The position numbers were made by a program, and so were the translations under genes. Shown in pieces: positions 7,585 to 16,780 of a stretch of DNA of 64,000 bases. The stretch spans positions 1 through 64,000 of the forward strand of contig JAIOZA010000016.1 in NCBI GenBank assembly GCA_021740825.1, read 5' to 3'. The notes beneath the pieces were generated by a model, which worked only from the letters and a program-made list of their open reading frames with translations, did no database searches and had not been told where the DNA came from. The stretch's first letter is position 1. Each line of letters starts with the position of its first letter. Origin of the DNA: Bacteroidia bacterium. GTDB taxonomy: Bacteria; Bacteroidota; Bacteroidia; B-17B0; Aurantibacillaceae.

Positions 7585-10500
7585 ATGATGGTAAAGAAAC
7601 TGATTTTAGGAATACTATTTTTACTCGCAACGCATATAACATTTGCACAAAAAATTCTACAATTCAACTCAGATTCAGTAAAATTCATTAAAGAATTAAA
7701 CGAGTATTTCTATGAAAATTCGGCAAATAAAAAAGAAGCTGAAGTTTACATGTCTGAATTTAGTAAATTTTGGAAGTCACCAGATTTTTCAAGAAAATAC
7801 AAGGAAGCTATCTACAGTACTTGTAATTCAATGTTGCAAAGAAAACTAAAGCCTTATCCATATTTTATTAATTATTTAAACTCTGTCGTAAATTTTATTA
7901 AGTCACAGCAAAATCCTGACGTTTTTGACAACTGGCAACTATGCATTGAAAAAATGTTTAATTCCAAGAAAATAAAAAACTTTGGAGAGTACCTGGAGAT
8001 GAGTGAAAATATTTTTTTAAAAAATATATTTTACAAATCTCCAACATATAGTTATCTGAGCTTAGAAACCAACTATAAATTTGAATTTGATTCAGTTCCG
8101 AAAGTTATATTTCCAAAGTTTACTTTAATTGGAAAAAGTCCGCGTGGTGATTCTATTTCAATAGAAAATATTGAAGGAATATACTACCCTTCTTGGGGAA
8201 AATTTGTTGGCAAGGGTGGTAGGTTAAGTTGGAGCCGCACTGGTGTTGGCAATGATGTTTATGCAGATTTAATTAGAGTAACATTAGAATGTAAAACCGG
8301 AGGTTACTTTTCAGATTCAGCAACATTTATCGGAAAACAGTATTTTGATGTTCCTCAAAAAGGACGCGTTCATGATAAAATTATTACAGAAAATGGAGAT
8401 CCTACATATCCCCGCTTTGACTCCTATAGTAAAAGATTATTAGTAAAAAATATATATCCCGATGTTGATTTTGATGGCGGTTTTGGCATGAGAGGAAATA
8501 AATTTGTTGGTTCTGGAAATGCACAAAATCCTGCAAAACTATTGTTTAAAAGAAACAATGCAAGGTTCCTTGAAATATCAGCAAGGGCTTTTTCAATGAC
8601 AAAAGAAAAAATAAATGCGAAACCAGCTTCTGTAAAATTCTTTTTAGATAAAGATTCCATTATACATCCAGGTTTAAGTTTTGTTTACCAAGTTGAAAAA
8701 AAAACATTGACCCTATTACGAACAGATGATGGTTTAGAAAAATCACCCTTTTTTAATTCGTACCATAAAGTTGATATGTACTTTGAACAATTAGTTTGGA
8801 AAATTGATGAACCTAAAATAGAATTTAATTTTTTACCAACTAACAATCAAGGTGAGGCGTTTTTTGAATCTCAAGATTTCTTTTCGAGAGGAAGGTTAGA
8901 GGCAATAAAAGGCTCTGATAATATAAGCCCGGTCATCAAAATGAATGATTATTACAACAACAATGGCAATAACCTGACCTTTACAGTAGTAGATTTTGCA
9001 AAATACGTTAAGAATCTAGCAGTAGATTTAAGGCCCATTATTTTTAAAATGGCCAATTTTGGCTTAATCTATTACGAACCAGAAACTGATTTGGTAACTA
9101 TTAGACCACGATTATTTGATTATCTTAAAAATTCAAAGCATGAGAAAGATTACGATATTTTAACAATACACTCATTTTTTTCTGAGGTGTATAGAAATAA
9201 GGCTCCTAATCAAAATAATGCCACATTAAGTTTAGTAAATAACTGCTATGATATAACAATAAGAGGCGTAGAAAATATTTTATTGAGCGATACTCAAAAA
9301 GTTTTTGTGTTCCCAAAACATAACGAATTAGTGTTAAAAAGAAATCGAACTATTGATTTTTCAGGTACAGTGGCTTCCGGTAAATTCGAATTTCATGGAA
9401 AAGATTTTGTTTTTGATTATGATTTATTTAAAGTGAAAATGAAAACGATTGATTCTTGCCGAATATATGTAGTTGCCAGAGAACCTGATATTAATGGTAA
9501 TTTTTTGTTTAAAAAGGTGCAAACTGTAATTGAAAATTTAAATGGAGAATTGCGGATTGATGCTCCAAGAAACCATAGTGGATGGGGAAAAGCGCCAACA
9601 TTTCCATCGTTTCAAAGCTTTAAAGAAAGTTATACATACTATGATAAAAAAACAATATTTAAAGGGGTGTATAATCGCGATAAATTTTATTATAAACTAG
9701 ATCCATTTACAATGGATAGTTTAGACAATTTTAGAAATGAAGGTTTGATTTTTGAAGGGGAATTTTCCTCTGCGGGCATCTTTCCAACTTTTAGAGAACA
9801 ATTGTCTCTGCAAACTGATTATTCTCTTGGATTTATAAGAAAGACACCACCCGGAGGATTTCAAGTTTATGGCGGTAAAGCAAATTTTGAAAATGAAATA
9901 AAATTAAGTAATAAAGGTTTACATGCAGATGGCGATTTAAAATACGTAACATCGACAACTAAATCAAAAGACTTTTTATTCTTTCCAGATAGTATGAATA
10001 CGATGGCAAATTCATTTGATGTGAAAGAACAAATATCACCAATTGAATTTCCTCAAGCTCATGGTGACACAGTGCTTGTTCATTGGATGCCTTACAATGA
10101 CTTATTAAATGCTACAAATAAAGCAAGTCCTTTTAAAACCTATAACGGAAAATGCACCTTTAAAGGAAAATATTCATTAAGTCCACTTGAATTGCATGGA
10201 AATGGAATAATTGATTTAATAAAAGCAGATTTATCATCTCGTAATTTATTATTTAAGCAGCATCAAATTTTTGCTGATACATCAAATTTTCGATTAAAAT
10301 CTGTTGATGAGGACGGTCTAAATTTTTATTCAAACAACTTAAAAGCTAATGTTGATTTAGAAAAACGTTTTGGTGAATTTATTGCTAATGGTAAGGCAAC
10401 GATAGTTAATTTTCTTAAAAACCAATATATCGCTTATATGGAGCGATTTAAGTGGTTCATGGACTCTGAAGAAGTACAGTTTGGTGACGAATCTAAAAAA

Positions 10501-12078
10501 ATTGACGGAAACGTTGAGAACGCTGTTGATTTAACTGGCCCAGAATTTATATCCGTTCATCCCAAACAAGATTCGTTGCGTTTCTTAGCACCTGCTGCAA
10601 AATACAATGTTAAAAAATCAATTATAAATTGTATTAATGTTCCTTTTATTAATGTTGCAGATGCTAGACTTTTTCCAGATTCCGGCAAAGTTGTAATTTA
10701 CAAAAATGCAATTATTGATACACTCGAACACTCAACCATACTTGCTAATACAGTTACAAAATACCACACCATTAGAAACGTTACGGCTAATATTTTTGGA
10801 CGAAAAAACTATTTAGCCACGGGCGACTATCAATATTTAGATGAAAATGAGAAACCTTATCTAATTAAATTTAATACAATAAAACCTGATACAACAGGCC
10901 AAACCGTTTCGGAAGGTATTATCAGTGAAGAATCTAAATTTCAATTCAATGATTATTTTAGTTTTGCAGGACAAGTATTTTTGTATGCTTCTAATAAATT
11001 TTTAAACTATCAAGGAGGAACAAAAATTGTACATGCCTGCGGAAAAATTGGTAAGGCATACTTGAAATTTGATGGAGAAATTGATCCCAAGGAAATTTTA
11101 ATTCCATTACCTGCTAATACTACCGATATGAATGGTAAACCAGTTGGCTCAGCAATTATTTATGGGCAGGATACCAATATGGTTTATTCATCATTTGTTT
11201 CGTTACGAGGTGGAAAAAAAGACGTTGATATCCTCAGTGCAAATGGCTTCTTAGGGTTTGATAAAACTACAAAGGAATATAGAATTACAAACAAAGATAA
11301 ATTTGTTGAACAATCTTTACCAGGTAATTATATTAGTTTAAATACTAACAATTGTAAAGTTTATGCTGAAGGTAAAATGGATTTGGGAGCTGATTTAGGT
11401 CAAGTTCAATTTAACACCATTGGGATTGCAACACATAGCACTATAAATGATTCAGCTACATTTGAATTAATGAGCACCATTGATTTCTTTTTCGACAAAG
11501 GCGCATTAAAGAAAATGATTAAGGATGTTGAAATTTATAGTAATTCTCTTTCGCCTATCGATTTTGGTAGCCAAGTATTTAATAAGGGAATTACAGAGAT
11601 ATTAGGAAAAGAAAAAGCAGACAAGGTGATTGCAGATTTAAATTTAAATGGAAATATCAAAAAATTCCCTGATGAATTTGAAAAAACTTTCCTAATTACT
11701 AATACCAATATGAGGTATGATAGAACGAGTCGTTCATTTTTATCAATAGGTAAAATTGGCTTAGGTACTATTAATAAATCTGAAATTTACCGCCAAGTTC
11801 CGGGTTATTTGCAAATACAAAGGAAAAAAGGTGGAGATAATTTTACACTTTATTTTGAATTTGACTCTCAAACCTGGTACTTTTTTAATTACTTTAAAGG
11901 GGTAATGAATGTAGTAAGCAGCAATCAAGAATTTAACAAAACAATTAAGGACCTTAAATCAAAAGATAAAAAACAAGATGTTAAAACGGGACCAAACTTT
12001 CAATTTACTTTATGCAATCCTGCAAAGCGCGATATGTTTGTAAGAAAAATGAACACCGTTAATAGTAACGAAGAATAA
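7585..12078 (+). CDS. Very large exported protein of unknown function
   Basis: I chose ATG 7585 (or 7588) because it gives a clean signal peptide (MVKKLILGILFLLATHITFAQ) and lies just after a -7 box, whereas 7531 lies before it. The product has 1,497 residues and is rich in Asn, Lys, Phe and Asp. It looks largely beta-stranded and has no further membrane helix that I can see. Landmarks are GKGGRLSWSRTGVGNDVYAD near residue 210, a SGTVASGKFEFHGKDFVFDYD segment near 595, and GNGIIDLIKADLSSRNLLFK near 870. There is no T9SS sorting domain or lipobox. Repeated 'GNGxIxLxKADLxSxN' phrasing vaguely recalls AsmA/TamB-type bridge proteins, but I cannot support that. It has its own promoter and a strong terminator, so it is probably monocistronic. 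Confidence 0.75.
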   Translation: MMVKKLILGILFLLATHITFAQKILQFNSDSVKFIKELNEYFYENSANKKEAEVYMSEFSKFWKSPDFSRKYKEAIYSTCNSMLQRKLKPYPYFINYLNSVVNFIKSQQNPDVFDNWQLCIEKMFNSKKIKNFGEYLEMSENIFLKNIFYKSPTYSYLSLETNYKFEFDSVPKVIFPKFTLIGKSPRGDSISIENIEGIYYPSWGKFVGKGGRLSWSRTGVGNDVYADLIRVTLECKTGGYFSDSATFIGKQYFDVPQKGRVHDKIITENGDPTYPRFDSYSKRLLVKNIYPDVDFDGGFGMRGNKFVGSGNAQNPAKLLFKRNNARFLEISARAFSMTKEKINAKPASVKFFLDKDSIIHPGLSFVYQVEKKTLTLLRTDDGLEKSPFFNSYHKVDMYFEQLVWKIDEPKIEFNFLPTNNQGEAFFESQDFFSRGRLEAIKGSDNISPVIKMNDYYNNNGNNLTFTVVDFAKYVKNLAVDLRPIIFKMANFGLIYYEPETDLVTIRPRLFDYLKNSKHEKDYDILTIHSFFSEVYRNKAPNQNNATLSLVNNCYDITIRGVENILLSDTQKVFVFPKHNELVLKRNRTIDFSGTVASGKFEFHGKDFVFDYDLFKVKMKTIDSCRIYVVAREPDINGNFLFKKVQTVIENLNGELRIDAPRNHSGWGKAPTFPSFQSFKESYTYYDKKTIFKGVYNRDKFYYKLDPFTMDSLDNFRNEGLIFEGEFSSAGIFPTFREQLSLQTDYSLGFIRKTPPGGFQVYGGKANFENEIKLSNKGLHADGDLKYVTSTTKSKDFLFFPDSMNTMANSFDVKEQISPIEFPQAHGDTVLVHWMPYNDLLNATNKASPFKTYNGKCTFKGKYSLSPLELHGNGIIDLIKADLSSRNLLFKQHQIFADTSNFRLKSVDEDGLNFYSNNLKANVDLEKRFGEFIANGKATIVNFLKNQYIAYMERFKWFMDSEEVQFGDESKKIDGNVENAVDLTGPEFISVHPKQDSLRFLAPAAKYNVKKSIINCINVPFINVADARLFPDSGKVVIYKNAIIDTLEHSTILANTVTKYHTIRNVTANIFGRKNYLATGDYQYLDENEKPYLIKFNTIKPDTTGQTVSEGIISEESKFQFNDYFSFAGQVFLYASNKFLNYQGGTKIVHACGKIGKAYLKFDGEIDPKEILIPLPANTTDMNGKPVGSAIIYGQDTNMVYSSFVSLRGGKKDVDILSANGFLGFDKTTKEYRITNKDKFVEQSLPGNYISLNTNNCKVYAEGKMDLGADLGQVQFNTIGIATHSTINDSATFELMSTIDFFFDKGALKKMIKDVEIYSNSLSPIDFGSQVFNKGITEILGKEKADKVIADLNLNGNIKKFPDEFEKTFLITNTNMRYDRTSRSFLSIGKIGLGTINKSEIYRQVPGYLQIQRKKGGDNFTLYFEFDSQTWYFFNYFKGVMNVVSSNQEFNKTIKDLKSKDKKQDVKTGPNFQFTLCNPAKRDMFVRKMNTVNSNEE

Positions 12079-12100
12079 AAATCGCATAAAAATCCTTTAA

Positions 12101-12141
12101 TTCAAAAAGACCTCACTAACTTAAAGTGAGGTCGTTTTGAA
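12101..12141. terminator. Bidirectional terminator between convergent genes
   Basis: GACCTCACT (12109-12117) pairs perfectly with AGTGAGGTC (12125-12133) over a 7-nt loop. The flanks TTCAAAA (12101-12107) and TTTTGAA (12135-12141) extend the dyad across a single mismatch. A/T-rich flanks on both sides fit termination of the plus gene ending at 12078 and the minus gene ending at 12172. Confidence 0.88.
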
Positions 12142-12171
12142 TTGTGTCATTTAATCGAAAAAGATTCTAAA

Positions 12172-13845
12172 CTAATTTATGGCTACCGGCATAGTTTTAG
12201 GTGCTTTTATTTGATAGGTTAATATTAACTTCTTACTATCCTTTGCCTGAACGTTAATTCTCCATTTCAAAATCCCTGTAACATCATCATATTTTGCTCC
12301 AGATAATTCCTTTCGTTCAATGGTTATACTTTTATCATAAGTCAATGGTAGCTGATCCTCTATATCCATTTCAATTTTTATAGTTCGAGAATTTTTAATT
12401 AATACCTCAAAGGTATACTGATGTAAAATATCATTTTCTAAAACTTTTTGAGTGCATTTTTCTTTAATTTTATGACGCTTAATGGCAATATTTTTATCAA
12501 TTCCAAGTGATAATTGAATAGTATCTTCAGTACCTCCAGGGCTTAAATTTGTTTTGCCTACATAAGTACCATCGTAGTAAACAGAGACCTCGCCCGCCAT
12601 GGCAATAGCATCTTCCCAATCGGGCAATACAGCAGTTAAATAAACATTATTATTTAATTTTGGAATAGCTTTGTAACGGTAAAACGTTTTTAAATTCTTA
12701 ACCAAAATAGCTGCAATATGTGATTTGCCATCACTCGGAATGTTGTAATTTAATCTAATTTCATATTCAGTTTCAATTACATTTTCTGAAACAGTAGTAT
12801 AGTCTGAAGCGTTTTGTGCAATTGCATTTTCGTTCAAAACCGATGAGGAATGTTCTTTATCGGCTTCTAAATATGATTTACCAGCTATGCTCGGCATTAC
12901 ATCTCCATTTACTTTTTTGTTTTTATATACATTTGGCGTATATCCTAAAATCCATGTTGAAAGATTTGGAAGATCATAAGAACGATTTGGATTAGCTGTA
13001 GAAAGGATTAGCTTTACATTGCCCCAATCAATTCCTGATTGCTGATGAATTTGAGCTTTGTAAGTCAACTTTACATTTTGTTCATTTGAAATTGCTCTTA
13101 AATCATAAGAAGGAGTCCAACCAGCATTGCTGATATAGTAATTTAAATTAACCAATGCTTGAACCGCTTGCTCAGCAATTACATGAACAATTATTCTATA
13201 ATCTATTTTTTCAACTTCACCTGAATTATTTTGATTTGCCAACTCATTGCTAACATTAACAAGTCGTTCATTTAAAACAGCTTTCTTTGCTTCCATCTTT
13301 TCGCGTTCTCGTTTTAATCGTAATTGCTCTGAATTTATATTAAATAATTTTTCTCTTAAATAGGAAAGCCCATCTTTTAAAGATGCTATGCTATCTCTTT
13401 TTGATTGCCCTTTATATAAACCATAATTTAACAACACATTTTTCTCAGTACTTAAGGCATCCGATTTTAAATTAATATCCTCTATTAAATAATTCAATTC
13501 TTGAATACTATCATTAACATGCTTAAGTAATTTTTTATAGCGCACATCTCCATTTAGTTTTTCTTTATCTAGTTCAGGATAATGAATTTCATGCTGAATG
13601 TCTGCAATAATAAAATTTCCATTACCCGATGCTTGAATGGCAGAAGTGTTAATACAGTTTTCTAAGCCAGAAAACAATAATGTGTTTTGCCCGGCTACTA
13701 AATTTACCAAGGCGCTACGATGAACTTGTGCCCCTTGGGTGTAAACTATAATTTTTTCAGGTTTTGATTTAATTACTTTTTGTGTTTCTGTAGCGCTAGC
13801 TTTAACTATTGTTAAGCTTAAGGCAAAGATTAATAGTGTTTTCAT
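12172..13845 (-). CDS. DUF4139 (mucoidy inhibitor A-like) exported protein
   Basis: The product has 557 residues with a signal peptide (MKTLLIFALSLTIVKASA). The N-terminal part (about 28-130) matches the DUF4140 type, with IIVYTQGAQVHRSA. A coiled-coil stretch follows (about 100-210). A DUF4139 domain (about 220-550) contains YYISNAGWTPSYDLRA, the segment where family members go from helix to beta-sandwich. The biochemical role is unknown; the 'mucoidy inhibitor' label comes from database naming. It should act in the periplasm or at the cell surface. It is separated from recR by 280 bp that hold a structured element. Confidence 0.85.
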   Translation of the reverse strand: MKTLLIFALSLTIVKASATETQKVIKSKPEKIIVYTQGAQVHRSALVNLVAGQNTLLFSGLENCINTSAIQASGNGNFIIADIQHEIHYPELDKEKLNGDVRYKKLLKHVNDSIQELNYLIEDINLKSDALSTEKNVLLNYGLYKGQSKRDSIASLKDGLSYLREKLFNINSEQLRLKREREKMEAKKAVLNERLVNVSNELANQNNSGEVEKIDYRIIVHVIAEQAVQALVNLNYYISNAGWTPSYDLRAISNEQNVKLTYKAQIHQQSGIDWGNVKLILSTANPNRSYDLPNLSTWILGYTPNVYKNKKVNGDVMPSIAGKSYLEADKEHSSSVLNENAIAQNASDYTTVSENVIETEYEIRLNYNIPSDGKSHIAAILVKNLKTFYRYKAIPKLNNNVYLTAVLPDWEDAIAMAGEVSVYYDGTYVGKTNLSPGGTEDTIQLSLGIDKNIAIKRHKIKEKCTQKVLENDILHQYTFEVLIKNSRTIKIEMDIEDQLPLTYDKSITIERKELSGAKYDDVTGILKWRINVQAKDSKKLILTYQIKAPKTMPVAIN

Positions 13846-14020
13846 AAAATAGTTTTTTAGAATTTCTATTTAGATGACTACAAACTAAAAAATCCATAAA
13901 TAAAATTAAATATTCTTTTTTAGGGGGCTTTTTACAAAGAGAGAGCGAAAATTATTTTTGTAATATTTTCAACGCAGTTCTATTTAAGTATTGAGTTTAA
14001 TTTTGCTAAATGAGAATATA

Positions 14021-14110
14021 CGCGTGAAGGATTGATGTGAAAATCCTTTTGTGAGGAACGAACAAAAGATTGTAACTGAAAGCCTGGTCCGCCAGCTGGC
14101 GGGACATGCC
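14021..14110. ncRNA. Structured intergenic element (ncRNA or dispersed repeat)
   Basis: AAGGATT (14027-14033) can pair with AATCCTT (14042-14048). Alternatively AATCCTTTTGT (14042-14052) pairs with ACAAAAGATT (14062-14071) with one bulge, closing the loop GAGGAACGA. The two stems share bases and exclude each other. A GC-rich near-palindrome, GTCC-GCCAGCTGGC-GGGAC, follows at 14087-14105. It lies in a non-coding gap, and its GC-rich part stands out from its surroundings. The strand and function are unknown. Similar strings may occur as dispersed intergenic repeats in other Bacteroidota, but that is from memory and not checked. Confidence 0.4.
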
Positions 14111-14125
14111 CAAAATCACAAAAAA

Positions 14126-14743
14126 TTACCTGGCTAAACTAGTGTTATAAGGAATACGATTAATAATAGAACGACCTAATGTTACTTCATCAGTATATTC
14201 TAATTCGTCGCCAACAGCTATCCCTCGGGCAATTGCAGATAATGTTACATTAAAGGATGCCAACTTCTTAAAAATAAAAAAGCTAGTAGTTTCACCTTCC
14301 ATGGTAGCATTTAACGCTAAAATAATTTCTTTAATTTCTTGGCTAGTTACTTTTGCAACTAACGAATCAATGTTAAGGTTACTTGGTCCAATGCCTTCCA
14401 TTGGAGAAATTAATCCACCCAATACATGATAGACGCCTTTATATAGACCTGTGTTTTCAATTGCCATTACATCTCTATAATCTTGAACAACACATACTAA
14501 GTGTTGATTACGAATTGGATTAGCACAAACCTCGCAAATATCATGATCAGAAATAGTATGGCAATTTTTACAAAATTTTAAATCGTGCTTTAATGCTTTT
14601 AAAACATCCGAGAAATTAGTAATATCTTGTGTGTCTTGGTTTATTAAATGCAAAACATAACGCAAAGCCGACTTTTTTCCTACACCAGGTAAACTTGAAA
14701 AATGCCCAACTGCTTGCTCTATCAATTTAGAAGTAAATTCCAC
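14126..14743 (-). CDS. recR: Recombination mediator RecR
   Basis: The 205-residue protein is of normal length. It has the helix-hairpin-helix SLPGVGKKSALRY near residues 17-29. A C4 zinc finger uses Cys58, Cys61, Cys70 and Cys73. The Toprim domain begins VCVVQDYRDVMAIE near 83 and includes ALNATMEGETTS. A Walker-B-like C-terminus (RGIAVGDELEYTDEVTLGRSI) follows. RecR with RecO loads RecA on gapped DNA. The ATG start needs no change. It is divergent from the solute-binding lipoprotein gene. Confidence 0.95.
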   Translation of the reverse strand: MEFTSKLIEQAVGHFSSLPGVGKKSALRYVLHLINQDTQDITNFSDVLKALKHDLKFCKNCHTISDHDICEVCANPIRNQHLVCVVQDYRDVMAIENTGLYKGVYHVLGGLISPMEGIGPSNLNIDSLVAKVTSQEIKEIILALNATMEGETTSFFIFKKLASFNVTLSAIARGIAVGDELEYTDEVTLGRSIINRIPYNTSLAR

Positions 14744-15000
14744 TTTTTAATTTATTAATTTTTACAATACCTTCTAATTTAAATAATATAATACACTTTA
14801 AGTTGATGTTACGCTTGGTAAAGGTATTATTTTAAAACTCAGGGTTTATTTTCTATAAAATAAACACTACAATAAAACTCTAAATTATAAAATTTGATAG
14901 AATTGACATACAAATGTGAAAAACTGTTGAAATAGTTATTTTTTAAGTGCAGGTATTTGAGTAATATTGATAATTAAGCCAATACGTTAAACCAACCAGG

Positions 15001-16665
15001 ATGATTTTTGCTAAAAAGATTAGTTATTCAGTATTAATTATTATCACCTTTCTATTATTTACAATAGCATGCAAAGATAATCGAAATGAAAATGAAGATA
15101 GAACTGTTTTTAATTACAATGAAATGGCGGGAATTTCAGGCTTAGATCCTGCATCAGCAAATAATTTGGAAGATATTTGGGCTGTTAATCAATTGTATAA
15201 TGGCTTAGTACAATTAAACGATTCGTTACAAGTTGTTCCTTGTATTGCAAAAAGATGGGATATAAGCGATAATGGGTTAACTTATACCTTTATTTTAAGA
15301 AAAGATATCTATTTTCATGATAATAAGTGCTTTAAGAACGAAAAAGGAAGGCAAGTTACTGCAAAAGATTTTGTTGCTTCATTTAATAGATTATACGACG
15401 CACGAGTGAGTAGTGCAGTATCCTTGCTAAACTCTATAGATAGAACAGAAAAAACAGAATACAAAGGTTTTCTTGCAACAAACGACTCTACATTTATTAT
15501 TCATTTAAAAGAGCCAACTAGTGCATTTTTAAGCATACTAACCATGAAATATTTTTCTGTAATTCCTGCAGAAGCCCTCGAATTTTATGGCCAAGAGTTT
15601 AGACGAAACCCAGTTGGAACTGGTCCGTTTAAATTTAAATTTTGGGAAGAAGGCACAAAATTGGTTTTACTTAAAAATGATAATTATTTTGAATTTGATG
15701 GTAAAAATCGCCTGCCCTACTTAGATGCTGTAACCATTTCATTTATAAAAGATAAGGAAACAGCTTTCATGGAATTATTAAATGGAAAATATGATATGCT
15801 CAGTGGTGCCGATGCATTCAATATAAATGAAGTACTAGATAAAAACGGAAATTTAAAACAGGTTTATGGCGAGAAATTCGTCCTACAAAAACAAAATTAT
15901 TTAAAAACAGATTATCTAGGAATATTGGTAGATGAAAATATTGAGATTGTTAAAAACTCACCTTTGAAAATCAAATCGATTAGGCAAGCTATTAATTATG
16001 GATTTGATAGAGAAAAAATGGTGAAATTTTTTAGAAACAATATTGGTTACCCAGCAACATCTGGTTATATACCGCATGGATTGCCATCTTTTAACGATAG
16101 CATTGTGAAAGGATACACTTACAATCCGGATAAAGTAAGACAACTATTACTTGAAGCTGGGTACCCAGATGGGAAAAATTTACCTGAAATTACATTACAT
16201 ACTACAGATAATTATTTAGAACAAACTGAATTTATTCAAGCTCAACTAGCTGAAAATAATATTAAAGTAAATGTGAGTGTTGACAAACCTGTAGTTTTAA
16301 GGCATGCTGTATCTAGCTGTGAATATAATTTATTTAAAAAATCATGGGTTGGCGATTATGCTGATGAAGAGAATTTTATGAGTTCATTTTACAGCAAAAA
16401 CTTTTGTCCTGTTGGTTCTAATTACACGCATTACAAAAACATGGAATTTGACTTACTATTTGAAAAAGCAATTCATGAATCAAATAGAGATATTAAAACC
16501 AAGTTATATCAGAAGATGGATCAATTATTAATTGATGACGCGCCAATTATTCCATTGTACTATGACCAAGTTATTAGATTAGTGAGAAAAAACATTACCG
16601 GCTTACAAACAAATGCAATGAACTTATTGAATTTAAAACTAGTAAAGAAGGAATTGCAAAAATAA
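15001..16665 (+). CDS. Extracellular solute-binding lipoprotein, family 5 (peptide/nickel type)
   Basis: The product has 554 residues. A lipoprotein signal peptide ends with the lipobox TIAC and Cys24, followed by a charged Lys-Asp/Asn/Glu tail. The body matches SBP_bac_5: LDPASANN near 46, the RWDISDNGLTYTFILRKDIYFHD block near 90-110, GTGPFKFKFWEEG near 205, and IRQAINYGFDREKMV near 328. Such proteins bind peptides or similar solutes for Dpp/Opp-type ABC importers. No permease or ATPase gene is adjacent, so the rest of the transporter is elsewhere. The actual ligand cannot be read from the sequence. Confidence 0.88.
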   Translation: MIFAKKISYSVLIIITFLLFTIACKDNRNENEDRTVFNYNEMAGISGLDPASANNLEDIWAVNQLYNGLVQLNDSLQVVPCIAKRWDISDNGLTYTFILRKDIYFHDNKCFKNEKGRQVTAKDFVASFNRLYDARVSSAVSLLNSIDRTEKTEYKGFLATNDSTFIIHLKEPTSAFLSILTMKYFSVIPAEALEFYGQEFRRNPVGTGPFKFKFWEEGTKLVLLKNDNYFEFDGKNRLPYLDAVTISFIKDKETAFMELLNGKYDMLSGADAFNINEVLDKNGNLKQVYGEKFVLQKQNYLKTDYLGILVDENIEIVKNSPLKIKSIRQAINYGFDREKMVKFFRNNIGYPATSGYIPHGLPSFNDSIVKGYTYNPDKVRQLLLEAGYPDGKNLPEITLHTTDNYLEQTEFIQAQLAENNIKVNVSVDKPVVLRHAVSSCEYNLFKKSWVGDYADEENFMSSFYSKNFCPVGSNYTHYKNMEFDLLFEKAIHESNRDIKTKLYQKMDQLLIDDAPIIPLYYDQVIRLVRKNITGLQTNAMNLLNLKLVKKELQK

Positions 16666-16780
16666 GAGTTTAATGTTTTAATCATTTCATTTAATCATTA
16701 ACTTTAGAGTTTTGTGATTTTTAAAAAACATTAAATCTTTAAATTTTAGAAAAACTAAAGAGTTAAATACATTACAAATT

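Noticed and set aside
14087-14105. GC-rich palindrome as a phage or integron attachment site
   Set aside because: No integrase, direct repeat or foreign gene is near; it fits better with the structured element or a dispersed repeat.
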